From an uncultured Chthonomonadaceae bacterium (GTDB taxonomy: Bacteria; Armatimonadota; Fimbriimonadia; Fimbriimonadales; Fimbriimonadaceae), in assembly GCA_946479035.1 (NCBI GenBank), contig CAMLDW010000002.1, positions 73,058-137,057 of the forward strand: DNA of 64,000 nucleotides, read 5' to 3'. The notes beneath the pieces were generated by a model, which saw only the letters and a program-made list of their open reading frames with translations, was not told the origin of the DNA and did no database searches. A program made the translations under genes and the position numbers. This document shows positions 45,246 to 53,242 of the stretch, piece by piece; position 1 is the first letter of the stretch; each line of letters starts with the position of its first letter.

Positions 45246-45521
45246 GCGCCTTTCGTACGCGCGGGGGTGGGAATCCGGAGTTCGATTCCGGGCTCTTAAC
45301 CCGGTCGCACGCCCTACTCTACTTTCGGGCGACTGGTTTTTCTCGGGGCGTCGCCTGGTGGTCGCCGCCTCTACTTCAGCCTTTCTATTTGGTTTGACGA
45401 GCCGCGGGCGGGGTGTGGTTGCGAAATGCGACGTTGGTCCCGGTGTGCTCGGTGCCCTCGCCGTTTAGCCTCCACCACTCGATGCGGTGCCCTCGTCGGC
45501 GGAGGCGGCCGACGGTCCCAG

Positions 45522-47432
45522 CTATGCGCCAAGGACGCGCGCGATCGTCTGGGCCAGTTCGACGACGTTGATCGGTTTGGTGACGTAGGCGCGGGCGCCT
45601 TCTGCGAGAAGCTTCCTCTTCTGGCCCTCGGTCGCGTCGGCGCTGACAATGATGACGGGGATGGCGGCGGTGCGCTCATCGGCCCTAAGGCGCCTCAGCA
45701 CCTCCGCGCCGTCCATGTCCGGCAGGTGGAGGTCGAGCAAGATGACGTCGGGGCGGTGCTGTCGCGCGAGCTCGATGCCGATGCTGCCCTGCATGGCGGG
45801 AACGAGGGTCGTGTTCGGCCAGGTCGCGAAGACGTGCTCGAGCAGCTTGAGGTTGGCGACGTTGTCTTCGATGCAGAGGACCTTGGCGGAGACCTCCGGC
45901 GCGTACTCTGCTCGATGCGCTGACCTGCCTGGGGGCCGCGTAGCGGCCGGTGCGCCAGAAGAAGTGAGCACGACGACGAAGGTGGAACCTGACTTGCCGC
46001 TCGCTTCAAGGTCGAGGGTCCCTCCCATCAGCTCGATGAGCTGGCGGGAGAGCGCGAGCCCGAGCCCGGTGCCCGGCACCGTCGTCTGGCCGATGCGCTC
46101 GAACGGCTGGAAGAGCAGCCTGCGGTCTTCGTCACTGATACCGATTCCCGTGTCCTTGAACTCGATCTTGAACCGCGAGCCTGCTCCCAGAGCGCACGAG
46201 AGCTCGACCCTTCCGCCCCGGCGGTTGTACTTCACGCCGTTCGAGAGAAGGTTGATGAAGACCTGGAGCAGCCGTTGCCGGTCTGCGACGACGTGCACTT
46301 CGTCGCAGTTCTCGTTGTAGACGATCTCGACGCCCTCCTGCTCTGCGAGCGGCTCGACGAGGTCGATGGCCTGCTTGAGCACGGCTCCGGCTTGCACTGG
46401 CTCGAGCGAGACGGCGAGCTTGCCAGCTTCGATGCGAGCGATGTCGAGGATCTCGTTGATGAGGTCGAGCAGGTGCCGTCCGCCCTTAATGATCTGGCCG
46501 GCCATGTCCTTGATGTCGCTGTCAGGGTACTGGAGCTCCAGGAGCTGCGCAAAGCCGAGGATCCCGTTGAGCGGGGTTCGGAGCTCGTGGCTCATGCGCG
46601 AGATGAACTCGCTCTTGGCCCTGCTGGCCCGCAGGGCCTCGTCTCGCGCGTCGTGGAGGGAGCTTTCGAGCAGCTTTTGGTCGGTCGCGTCGCGCGCGAC
46701 CGCGTACATGAACCCGCCCTCTTGCGGCACCGACTTCCACGAGAGAACGCGGTACGAGCCGTCCTTGTGCCGGTAACGGTTCTCGAACTGCAGCACCGGC
46801 TCACCCCGCTCGACCTGCCTTGCGACCTCGTTCATCGTCGCTTCGAGGTCGTCGGGGTGGACGAACGAGGCGAACGGCCTCGAGGTGAGCTCTTCGACCG
46901 ACCATCCAAGGGTCCTTGTGAAGGCCGGGCTGGCGACCTTGAAGAATCCGTCCGCGTTGGCGATGCAGAGCATGTCGAGCGAGATCGTAAAGAAGCGCTC
47001 GAGGTCGACGACTGCGCGGTCCCGCTCGTGCTCGGCCAGGACGGAGCCTGTGACGTCCTCGACCTGGTGGACGATGTAGGCGACCTCGCCCTTCTTGTCC
47101 AGCACCGGCGAGTTGTACGGGCTCCAGTGCCTTACTTCGAACGTGCCGTCCGGCCGGCGGATGTCGTACTTTTGGACCGCCATCCGGTGCGGCTGTTTGG
47201 TCTTGAGCACGGTTTCGAGGGAGGACCTCAGGTTGCTCTCGCCGGTCGCTTGCGGGTCGTCCGGGTTGTCGGGGAAGACCTCGAAGAGCCCCTTGCCGAC
47301 GATCTGCCCCCTCTTCGTCATCGTCGCGGCCGCATAGGCGTCGGTGACGGCGACGATCGTGAGGTCCGGCGCGAGGATGAGGTGGAGGGAGGGGGAGGAC
47401 TCGAAGATCGCTCGGATGTCGGGCTCTTTCAT
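45522..47432 (-). CDS. PAS-PAS hybrid histidine kinase with a C-terminal receiver
   Basis: The 636-residue cytosolic sensor has two PAS domains (about 8-130 and 140-255), a HisKA dimerisation domain with phospho-His in SHELRTPLNG, an HATPase domain (DTGIGIS, GTGLGLALS) and a receiver domain (about 520-636) with the phospho-acceptor Asp in VILLDLHLPD. No output domain is fused and no separate response regulator is adjacent. ATG 47432 is preferred to a TTG 19 codons upstream; neither has a strong ribosome-binding site. Divergent from a secreted protein gene. Input signal unknown. Confidence 0.9.
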   Translation of the reverse strand: MKEPDIRAIFESSPSLHLILAPDLTIVAVTDAYAAATMTKRGQIVGKGLFEVFPDNPDDPQATGESNLRSSLETVLKTKQPHRMAVQKYDIRRPDGTFEVRHWSPYNSPVLDKKGEVAYIVHQVEDVTGSVLAEHERDRAVVDLERFFTISLDMLCIANADGFFKVASPAFTRTLGWSVEELTSRPFASFVHPDDLEATMNEVARQVERGEPVLQFENRYRHKDGSYRVLSWKSVPQEGGFMYAVARDATDQKLLESSLHDARDEALRASRAKSEFISRMSHELRTPLNGILGFAQLLELQYPDSDIKDMAGQIIKGGRHLLDLINEILDIARIEAGKLAVSLEPVQAGAVLKQAIDLVEPLAEQEGVEIVYNENCDEVHVVADRQRLLQVFINLLSNGVKYNRRGGRVELSCALGAGSRFKIEFKDTGIGISDEDRRLLFQPFERIGQTTVPGTGLGLALSRQLIELMGGTLDLEASGKSGSTFVVVLTSSGAPAATRPPGRSAHRAEYAPEVSAKVLCIEDNVANLKLLEHVFATWPNTTLVPAMQGSIGIELARQHRPDVILLDLHLPDMDGAEVLRRLRADERTAAIPVIIVSADATEGQKRKLLAEGARAYVTKPINVVELAQTIARVLGA

Positions 47433-47561
47433 CGCCAAAAACGCCTTGCCCGGGCGCAATGGGCGTCCGAGGGGAAGGACCTTGCTCAAGGGTTAAGACG
47501 CGCCTGGCTCTCAGGGTGTTGCCGACGGAACGAGATAGACTGTAAGGACAGGAGCAACGCT

Positions 47562-48251
47562 ATGAGACTGAACGCACTGGCCGTTTTTCCCCTGGTCGCC
47601 GCGCCGGCGCTCGCCCAGGGCCCTGGGCAGAAGTGGGAGGAGAAGTTCGACGTCGACAAGGCGTCGCTGGGCTCGACGGGCAGCAACCCGTACTTCGCGC
47701 TCGTGCCGGGAACGAAGTACGAGTATGAGGGCGGCGGCACGCGGCTCGTCGTCACTGTGCTCGAGAAGACGAAGCTCGTCGACGGCGTCGAGGTGCGCAT
47801 CGTCGAGGAGCGCGAGTGGAGCGGCAAGGCGCTGGTCGAGGTCTCGCTGAACTACTTCGCTGCCGACAGGCGCACGGGCGACGTCTACTACTTCGGCGAG
47901 GACGTCGAAAACTACCGGAACGGAAGGGTCGCGAACCACGAGGGCTCGTGGCAAGCGGGGAAGGGCGGTGCGAAGTTCGGGCTCATGATGCCGGGCAAGC
48001 CGACGGTCGGACGCGCGTTCTACCAAGAGATCGCAAAAGGCACGGCGATGGACCGGGCGAAGATCGCGGACATGTCCGCGACGGTCAAGACGCCTTCCGG
48101 CACGTACAGGGAGTGCCTGAAGAGCGAGGAGACAACTCCGCTCGAGCCGGGCGTCACGGAGTACAAGTTCTACGCGCCGGGAGTCGGGCTGGTGGTGGAC
48201 TCCGGGGTGAAGCTGGTCAAGAAGAGCAGCGCTGCTCTCAAAGCGGACTAG
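47562..48251 (+). CDS. Secreted protein of unknown function
   Basis: The 229-residue product has a signal peptide (LNALAVFPLVAAPALA) and a beta-rich mature part with repeated charged/aromatic strands (YFALVPGTKYEY, VRIVEEREW, YYFGEDVENY). The last part (ECLKSEETTPLEPGVTEYKFYAPGVGLV) is like the C-terminus of hypothetical proteins that measure conversion or stability of surface material, but no family is certain. TAGACT at 47536 followed by an AGGAG site gives a 20-base leader. Stop shared with the convergent basic protein in CTAG. Confidence 0.75.
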   Translation: MRLNALAVFPLVAAPALAQGPGQKWEEKFDVDKASLGSTGSNPYFALVPGTKYEYEGGGTRLVVTVLEKTKLVDGVEVRIVEEREWSGKALVEVSLNYFAADRRTGDVYYFGEDVENYRNGRVANHEGSWQAGKGGAKFGLMMPGKPTVGRAFYQEIAKGTAMDRAKIADMSATVKTPSGTYRECLKSEETTPLEPGVTEYKFYAPGVGLVVDSGVKLVKKSSAALKAD

Positions 48252-48451
48252 GTCTTCTTCTTCGCGCTGCGCGTCTTGTTCTGCGGGCTGTTCCTGTCGC
48301 TTTCGTGCCCGGGCTTGTGTGTCTGGACGTCCTTTTGGTCCGTCGTCGGCTTTTTGGCCTTTGCCATGCCGTGCCTGTACTGCTCCTCTTGGCGCATGCG
48401 CGCGGTCTTCTTGTCCTTGCGCCCTCCTCCTTTCTTGTGCGTGTGTGCCAT
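48248..48451 (-). CDS. Small basic protein of unknown function
   Basis: The 67-residue hydrophilic protein is about one-quarter Lys and Arg, with several His (MAHTHKKGGGRKDKK to KTRSAKKKT). It has no hydrophobic core and is probably disordered and nucleic-acid-binding. Evidence for reality: TAACCT ends exactly 6 bases before its ATG, matching the leaderless promoters of the window, and its stop interlocks with the convergent neighbour in CTAG as in two other gene pairs. Confidence 0.6.
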   Translation of the reverse strand: MAHTHKKGGGRKDKKTARMRQEEQYRHGMAKAKKPTTDQKDVQTHKPGHESDRNSPQNKTRSAKKKT

Positions 48452-48457
48452 AGGGGG

Positions 48458-48463
48458 AGGTTA
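48458..48463 (-). promoter_or_regulatory. TANNNT element of the small basic protein
   Basis: TAACCT on the minus strand ends 6 bases before ATG 48451. Confidence 0.45.
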
Positions 48464-48531
48464 CCGCCTTTGGCGGGCTCTCCGTCCGGCGCGCTAGACC
48501 GTCGCATGGTGCAGAATCAAAGGGCAAGCCG

Positions 48532-49071
48532 ATGGCCAACGTACTCATCGTCTACGGAACGACAGAAGGGCACACGCGCAAGATCGCGGAGCGGGTCGGC
48601 GAGTGGGCGCGAGCGAGGGGGCACAACTCGGAGGTATTGGACAGCGCGAACGTGCCGGAGGAGTTCGTGGTCGCCGGCTACGACGCGTTCATCGCGGCAG
48701 GATCGCTGCACGAGGGAAGGCACCAGCGGTCTCTACGGCACTTTGTGAAGGAGCACGTTGCGGTAATGAACGCCCGTCCGACCGCGTTCCTCTCAGTAAG
48801 CATGTCTGCGGTGAACAAAGACGCCAGGCACGCGGACGAGGCGAAGCGCTGCATCGACGAGTTCGTGGAGGAGACAGGGCTCAAGCCGACGGCCACGCAG
48901 GCAGTCGCTGGCGCGCTCAAGTACACCAAGTACGACTTCCTCAAGCGGTACATCATGCTCCAGATCGTGAAGAAGGAGAGCGGCGATATAGACACGTCGC
49001 AGGACTACGAGTACACCGACTGGGCTGACGTAGAGTCGTTCGTCGAGAGCTTTCTGAAGCAGTTGGGCTGA
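48532..49071 (+). CDS. Flavodoxin-domain protein (HemG-like)
   Basis: The 179-residue protein opens with VLIVYGTTEGHTRKIAE, the FMN phosphate-binding loop of flavodoxins, and continues with FIAAGSLHEGRHQ and TAFLSVSMS as in menaquinone-dependent protoporphyrinogen oxidase (HemG). HemG would oxidise protoporphyrinogen IX in haem synthesis, but many relatives are of unknown role. An AAGGGC site precedes the ATG at 48532. Monocistronic. Confidence 0.8.
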   Translation: MANVLIVYGTTEGHTRKIAERVGEWARARGHNSEVLDSANVPEEFVVAGYDAFIAAGSLHEGRHQRSLRHFVKEHVAVMNARPTAFLSVSMSAVNKDARHADEAKRCIDEFVEETGLKPTATQAVAGALKYTKYDFLKRYIMLQIVKKESGDIDTSQDYEYTDWADVESFVESFLKQLG

Positions 49072-49075
49072 GCGG

Positions 49076-49081
49076 TAGAAT
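49076..49081 (+). promoter_or_regulatory. TANNNT element of the DUF1801 gene
   Basis: TAGAAT ends 7 bases before ATG 49089. Confidence 0.5.
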
Positions 49082-49088
49082 CCCGGCC

Positions 49089-49568
49089 ATGACGAGCAGC
49101 GCGAAGACGGTCGAGCAGTACTTGAAGGGGCTGCCAGAGGACAGGCGGAAGGCGATCACCGCCGTGCGTGGCGTCATCCTCAAGAACCTGGACAAGGAGT
49201 TTGAAGAAGGGATGCAGTACGGGATGATCGGGTACTACGTGCCGCACAGCGTGTATCCGCCCGGCTACCACTGCGACCCGAAGCAGCCGCTCTGCTTCGC
49301 CATGCTCGGCAGCCAAAAGAACTACATGTCGCTCTACCTGATGTCCGTGTATGGGAGCGAAGAGGTGAAGGCGAAGTTCGTCGCCGACTGGACGAAGACG
49401 GGTAAGAAGCTGGACATGGGGAAGTCGTGCGTGCGGTTCAAGAGCGCAGACGACCTCGCGCTCGACGTGATAGGGAGGACGATCAAGGCCATTAAAGCGC
49501 GCCAGTACGCGGCGAACATCGAGGCCTTCTTGAAGGCCCACAAAGAGAAGCGGAAGGCGAAGCGGTAG
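49089..49568 (+). CDS. DUF1801 (YdhG-like) protein
   Basis: The 159-residue protein has the family features: SVEQYL-like start (TVEQYLKGLPEDRR), EGMQYGMIGYYVP (about 39-51), NYMSLYLM (about 78-85) and GKSCVRFKS (about 117-125), with a basic Lys/Arg tail. Members fold like a small alpha/beta protein; some are linked to iron homeostasis or DNA repair, none firmly. Function not assigned. Confidence 0.8.
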   Translation: MTSSAKTVEQYLKGLPEDRRKAITAVRGVILKNLDKEFEEGMQYGMIGYYVPHSVYPPGYHCDPKQPLCFAMLGSQKNYMSLYLMSVYGSEEVKAKFVADWTKTGKKLDMGKSCVRFKSADDLALDVIGRTIKAIKARQYAANIEAFLKAHKEKRKAKR

Positions 49569-49591
49569 AGACTGCGCTTTGAACCGTGCAG

Positions 49592-49597
49592 TATCCT
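49592..49597 (+). promoter_or_regulatory. TANNNT element of the phosphoribosyltransferase
   Basis: TATCCT ends 9 bases before ATG 49607 and favours it over a GTG at 49586. Confidence 0.45.
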
Positions 49598-49606
49598 CGC
49601 TCAGGC

Positions 49607-50242
49607 ATGGCGCTGCAGTTCAAGGACCGCAAGGACGCAGGAGAGAGGCTCGCCGTGGCGCTCGAAAGGTTCCGGTCCGAGGATCCCGTGGTGTTCGGCC
49701 TTCCGCGCGGCGGGGTCGTGGTCGCCGCGGAGGTCGCGCGATCGCTCGGCGCGCCGCTCGACATTGTCGTGGCGCGCAAGATCGGCCACCCCGGCAACGA
49801 GGAGTACGCGATCGGCGCGGTGACGGACGACGGAGAAGCGGTCTTCAACGAAAGGGACGCAAAGTTCGTGCCCAAGGAATGGCTGGAGAAGGAGACCGCG
49901 CGCGAACGTGAGGAGGCTGTGCGACGGCGGGCGCTCTACGCCGGCGGGCGCGGCACCACCGACCTGACGGGCAAGACAGCGATCCTGGTGGACGACGGGA
50001 TCGCGACTGGGCACACGGTCCGTGCGGCGGTGCGCGCCCTTCGCAAGCGCAACCCCGCTCGGCTCGTGGTCGCCGCGCCGGTCGCGCCCGCGCGGTCTGT
50101 GCGGTCGCTCGCCGAAGGGGCGGACGAGGTCGTCGTCCTCGAGCGACCGGACGAGTTCTTTGCGATCAGCATGTTCTATACGGAGTTCGAGCCGGTCTCG
50201 GACAGCGAGGTCGTCGCGCTGATGCGCGAGTTTGCTGGCTGA
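49607..50242 (+). CDS. Phosphoribosyltransferase-domain protein
   Basis: The 211-residue protein has the PRTase PRPP-binding motif ILVDDGIATGHTVRAA (about 126-141) and VFGLPRGGVVVAAEVA near the N-terminus. This shape matches the stand-alone PRTase-like proteins often paired with dienelactone-hydrolase-like or erythromycin-esterase genes, for which nucleotide-base activity is unproven. No such partner is adjacent. Start at ATG 49607. Confidence 0.85.
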   Translation: MALQFKDRKDAGERLAVALERFRSEDPVVFGLPRGGVVVAAEVARSLGAPLDIVVARKIGHPGNEEYAIGAVTDDGEAVFNERDAKFVPKEWLEKETAREREEAVRRRALYAGGRGTTDLTGKTAILVDDGIATGHTVRAAVRALRKRNPARLVVAAPVAPARSVRSLAEGADEVVVLERPDEFFAISMFYTEFEPVSDSEVVALMREFAG

Positions 50243-50262
50243 AAGTGGACCGCGGCTCCTGC

Positions 50263-51015
50263 TCAGAACCCGAAAGTGACCCCGGCGCCGAACACGAGGT
50301 TGTCGCGCTTGCCGCTGCCTGGGACGAACGACTTGTCGAAGATCGACGAATAGCTGCCGTAGAGCGTGAGGCTAGCGCTTTTCGCGATCGCGAGGTTGTA
50401 CGTGAGCCCCGCGTTGAAGTCGGTCAGGCCGGACTTGTCTGCACCTAGATAGTAGGAGGAATAGGCGCTGCTGCCAAAGCCGGTCCCAAAGCTGACGCCG
50501 AGTTCGCCTTCGCCCGCGTTCCAAGACTTGCCGACGCTGAACTTCGCATAGAGGCCCTTCGCCGCGCCGACGTCCGCGTAGACATCGAGAGTAGGCGACC
50601 ATTCGCCGGCGCGCGTCGCCGAGGCGTAGAGCTCGGTCGTGCTCTGGAGCCCCGTGTTGGGGAGGTCGTAGCGTACGATCCCGAGCGACCAGTCCCAGTC
50701 ATCGAACGCGTCGGCGAAGGCGAGAGTCGTGTCGACCTCCGTGAACTTTCCTCGCCCCGTGCCAAACCCCGGACCATAGTCGTTGGTGTCCGCGAGCTCG
50801 AAGTTGCCCCAGAGGTTGAGGCTCCATCCGCCCTTTTCCGCGGTGAGCGACGGTTGCCAGACCGGCCCGTCGACGATGTTGATCCCGCGCCAGACGTACT
50901 TGCTGAGGAACGGAGAGTCGAGCGTGAACTGGATCCTCGGCTCTTGCGCGGTCGCGAGCGCCGGTGCGACCAGGGCGACGCCGATGAAAAGGTCTTGAAG
51001 TCGCATCTTCCTCAT
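50263..51015 (-). CDS. Outer-membrane beta-barrel candidate
   Basis: The 250-residue protein has a signal peptide (LFIGVALVAPALATAQ), then FLSKYVWRGI, a conserved start of small barrel proteins, and about ten amphipathic strands rich in Tyr, Trp and Gly, ending FGAGVTFGF with a C-terminal Phe. The C-terminal aromatic residue is the signal for the Bam machinery. Ligand unknown. GACAAT ends 5 bases before ATG 51015; a Met three residues later is an alternative. Confidence 0.8.
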   Translation of the reverse strand: MRKMRLQDLFIGVALVAPALATAQEPRIQFTLDSPFLSKYVWRGINIVDGPVWQPSLTAEKGGWSLNLWGNFELADTNDYGPGFGTGRGKFTEVDTTLAFADAFDDWDWSLGIVRYDLPNTGLQSTTELYASATRAGEWSPTLDVYADVGAAKGLYAKFSVGKSWNAGEGELGVSFGTGFGSSAYSSYYLGADKSGLTDFNAGLTYNLAIAKSASLTLYGSYSSIFDKSFVPGSGKRDNLVFGAGVTFGF

Positions 51016-51020
51016 GGGTG

Positions 51021-51026
51021 ATTGTC
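51021..51026 (-). promoter_or_regulatory. -10-like element of the outer-membrane protein gene
   Basis: GACAAT on the minus strand ends 5 bases before ATG 51015. Confidence 0.35.
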
Positions 51027-51067
51027 GGGTCTTGCTATGGCTGCCCAGTAGCCGTTGGGCCCGAGCG

Positions 51068-53215
51068 TCAGCGCACGGTGTACCAGGCGCACGAGCCGGG
51101 CGGGACGGTTACTTTGATTCTCGCCTTTCCCTCCGGGCTCAGTTCCAGCGTGGAGGCCCTCGTGCCGGACTCGTACAGGTTGGCCCGCTCCTTCAGCCCG
51201 GAATAGTAGAGCGGTACTTCGAGCTGCTCAGTCAATGCTGCGCGCGTCGGGTTGTACACGACGAGCATCGCCTTCGTCTCGAGCGAGGGGTTGACGTGCA
51301 GGACCGAGTCCAGGCGCCGACCGTCGGCGCGGCGCAGATGGATCACGTCGGACTCCAAGATGTCGCGGTGCGCTTTGAACCAGTTGACGGCTTCGACGAC
51401 GGCCCTCTTCGTTTCGGGCGTGTCGTAGAGCCGCGGCCCGCGGTAGCACGCCTGCGCCCCGTAGCCGAAGTTGTTCATGAGGTGCTGGCGGTAGTCGTCG
51501 ATGTGTTCGCGCAGCGGCTCGATCGTCGCTGCCGCGCCGCCGCCCTGGTACTCGACGAGCGGCACGAACATCCATCCCATCGTCGGCGTCTTCTCCCACG
51601 TCCCGTCGAACAGGTTCTGGCGCGCGTGGACGTGCTGCTGCTCTCGAGGGAGGCTCCAGTTGGTCTCGCGGTACCCCATGCCCGTCTTGTTCGATCCTTG
51701 GAAGAAGTAAGTGTCGGGCACGTTGAGGAACACGCCCTGTGCGCGGCACCAGCGGTAAAAGCCGGCGATCTTCCAGAACTGCCTCCACTGCGAGTCGGCC
51801 AGCCCGGTGTGTCCGGGGTGGTTGGTCGAGGCGCAGACGTCGCCGGGGTAGGAGCCGTCGTGCTCGAGCAGGTCGAACCCAGCGCCCTCGATGAACCTCT
51901 GCACGTTTGCGAAATAGTCGAGCCCCCACTGGCTGAGCAGGCACGGCGAGTAGCCGAACCGCATTCCGCCGGGCTTCATCGTCTGCGGATCGATCGCGTC
52001 GTTCGCGTCGTCGATGTGGCGGCTCGCGAGCAGGGAGTACCCGCCGATCTCGAGCCCTTTGGCGTGCGCGTAGTCAGCGAACGCCTTGTACTTCGCGACG
52101 TTCTGCGCGCTCGCGTCCTCCATGTTGAGTCCGGAGCCGAACGAGAAGATCACCATCTCGAACCCGCACTCGGCGGCTTGGTCAATGGCGGTGTGAACCG
52201 TCGCCGGGTCGGTTGAGGTCAGGTGCAGCATGACCGGACTTTCGGTCGTCCACGGAGCGAGCGCGCGGTAGACCTTTCGCACGCCGAGCCCGCGCCTCTC
52301 GCGGTCGGTCGAGTCCTGCAAAAGTTCAAAGACCGTGAAGCCTTCGCACTCCTCGCCCGGTTTCAGCACGACTCCAGGGCCCGTGGGCGGGGCGACCTCC
52401 ATCACGACGGGCGTCTTGAGGTTGTAGTTGACCTGGGTCGAGTAGGTTGGGTCGTCGAGGTACTGGACCGTGTTGTTGTCGTCGTTCGGCGACATCCCGC
52501 CGAAGGAGTAGTCGGTCATCACCGACCAGTTCGGGTGCAGCCACTGGTGCTGCTCGTCGACGGAGCTCTCCGGCTCGACGAACGCGATGCGCTCGGCGAC
52601 GAAGCGGTCGAGGGTGAACGGCCCTGCGCCTGCGTTCTTGACGACGATCTGTTTGGAGAAGAGCGGCATGCCGTCATAGAGCTCGTAGGCGACGGCGACT
52701 TTGACTACTGCGTTGGCGAAGTTCAGGGTCAGGCGCACGCCGGGCGGCGGCCACAGCCTCCCCTCGCTGTGGCGCTTGCGATTCCACGCAAACCTCTCCT
52801 TCGTCGGGCCGGCCTCAAGGCCGACGAACCTCAGCGCGTTCTCGGGCGACTTGAGGTTTGGGAGCCACTCGTCCTTGAGATACGCGAGGTCGGGCTGTCC
52901 GACGAGCCCGCCGACCGGCAGGGGCTTGCCGTCGATCGTGACCGTCGCCTCGGGCGACGTCGCGCGCACGTACTCCTCGCCCGTCTGCTCCTGCCTTAGG
53001 CTCGTGGTAGCGAGGTTGTCGCCGAGATAGAACGTCCGGCTGACGAGGCCGTTGGCGATCGTGACGCGCTTGCCGTCCGCTGACCGTGACACGGCCGACC
53101 TTGTTTGGGGCGGCTTGATCAGCCAGTCGCCCTCGTACGCCTGCGGGCCATCGCCGACGGGCAGCGCGGAGAGCGGGTCGGTGAGGATCGCCATGGCCAG
53201 GGCAGCGACGAGCAT
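51068..53215 (-). CDS. Secreted alpha-galactosidase-like glycoside hydrolase
   Basis: The 715-residue protein has a short hydrophobic N-terminus (LVAALAMAIL), a beta-sandwich (about 25-300) and a central barrel-like region (about 310-600) with FEMVIFSFGSG, LEIGGYSLLAS and DLLEHDGSYPGD, the layout of clan GH-D (GH36-type) enzymes. The final 100 residues form a beta domain. Asp in LLEHDG is the likely nucleophile position, but I cannot confirm catalytic residues. Substrate unknown. ATG 53215 with CATAAT 8 bases upstream. Confidence 0.72.
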   Translation of the reverse strand: MLVAALAMAILTDPLSALPVGDGPQAYEGDWLIKPPQTRSAVSRSADGKRVTIANGLVSRTFYLGDNLATTSLRQEQTGEEYVRATSPEATVTIDGKPLPVGGLVGQPDLAYLKDEWLPNLKSPENALRFVGLEAGPTKERFAWNRKRHSEGRLWPPPGVRLTLNFANAVVKVAVAYELYDGMPLFSKQIVVKNAGAGPFTLDRFVAERIAFVEPESSVDEQHQWLHPNWSVMTDYSFGGMSPNDDNNTVQYLDDPTYSTQVNYNLKTPVVMEVAPPTGPGVVLKPGEECEGFTVFELLQDSTDRERRGLGVRKVYRALAPWTTESPVMLHLTSTDPATVHTAIDQAAECGFEMVIFSFGSGLNMEDASAQNVAKYKAFADYAHAKGLEIGGYSLLASRHIDDANDAIDPQTMKPGGMRFGYSPCLLSQWGLDYFANVQRFIEGAGFDLLEHDGSYPGDVCASTNHPGHTGLADSQWRQFWKIAGFYRWCRAQGVFLNVPDTYFFQGSNKTGMGYRETNWSLPREQQHVHARQNLFDGTWEKTPTMGWMFVPLVEYQGGGAAATIEPLREHIDDYRQHLMNNFGYGAQACYRGPRLYDTPETKRAVVEAVNWFKAHRDILESDVIHLRRADGRRLDSVLHVNPSLETKAMLVVYNPTRAALTEQLEVPLYYSGLKERANLYESGTRASTLELSPEGKARIKVTVPPGSCAWYTVR

Positions 53216-53223
53216 TTCACCCG

Positions 53224-53229
53224 ATTATG
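53224..53229 (-). promoter_or_regulatory. -10-like element of the alpha-galactosidase-like gene
   Basis: CATAAT on the minus strand ends 8 bases before ATG 53215, near the hisD 3' end. Confidence 0.4.
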
Positions 53230-53242
53230 GACTCCGGGCCGT

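Larger units (their letters stand above)
44994..45521. other. 528-base gene-free spacer built of repeats
   Basis: No credible gene. The spacer holds a 9-base inverted repeat, a hexamer array, a duplicated 23-base unit and two copies of a TCGCNTGGTGGTCGCC unit (45061-45075 and 45351-45366). A short frame translating the hexamer array into Arg-Glu repeats is an artefact. Confidence 0.65.

Noticed and set aside
45270..45310. tRNA-like T-arm (CCGGA, GTTCGAT loop, TCCGG)
   Set aside because: The T-stem pairs, but no matching acceptor, D-arm or proper anticodon arm could be found upstream; probably chance in repeat-rich DNA.
45053..45397. Frame coding for Arg-Glu repeats
   Set aside because: It is only the translation of the GGAGNN hexamer array and has no upstream signals.
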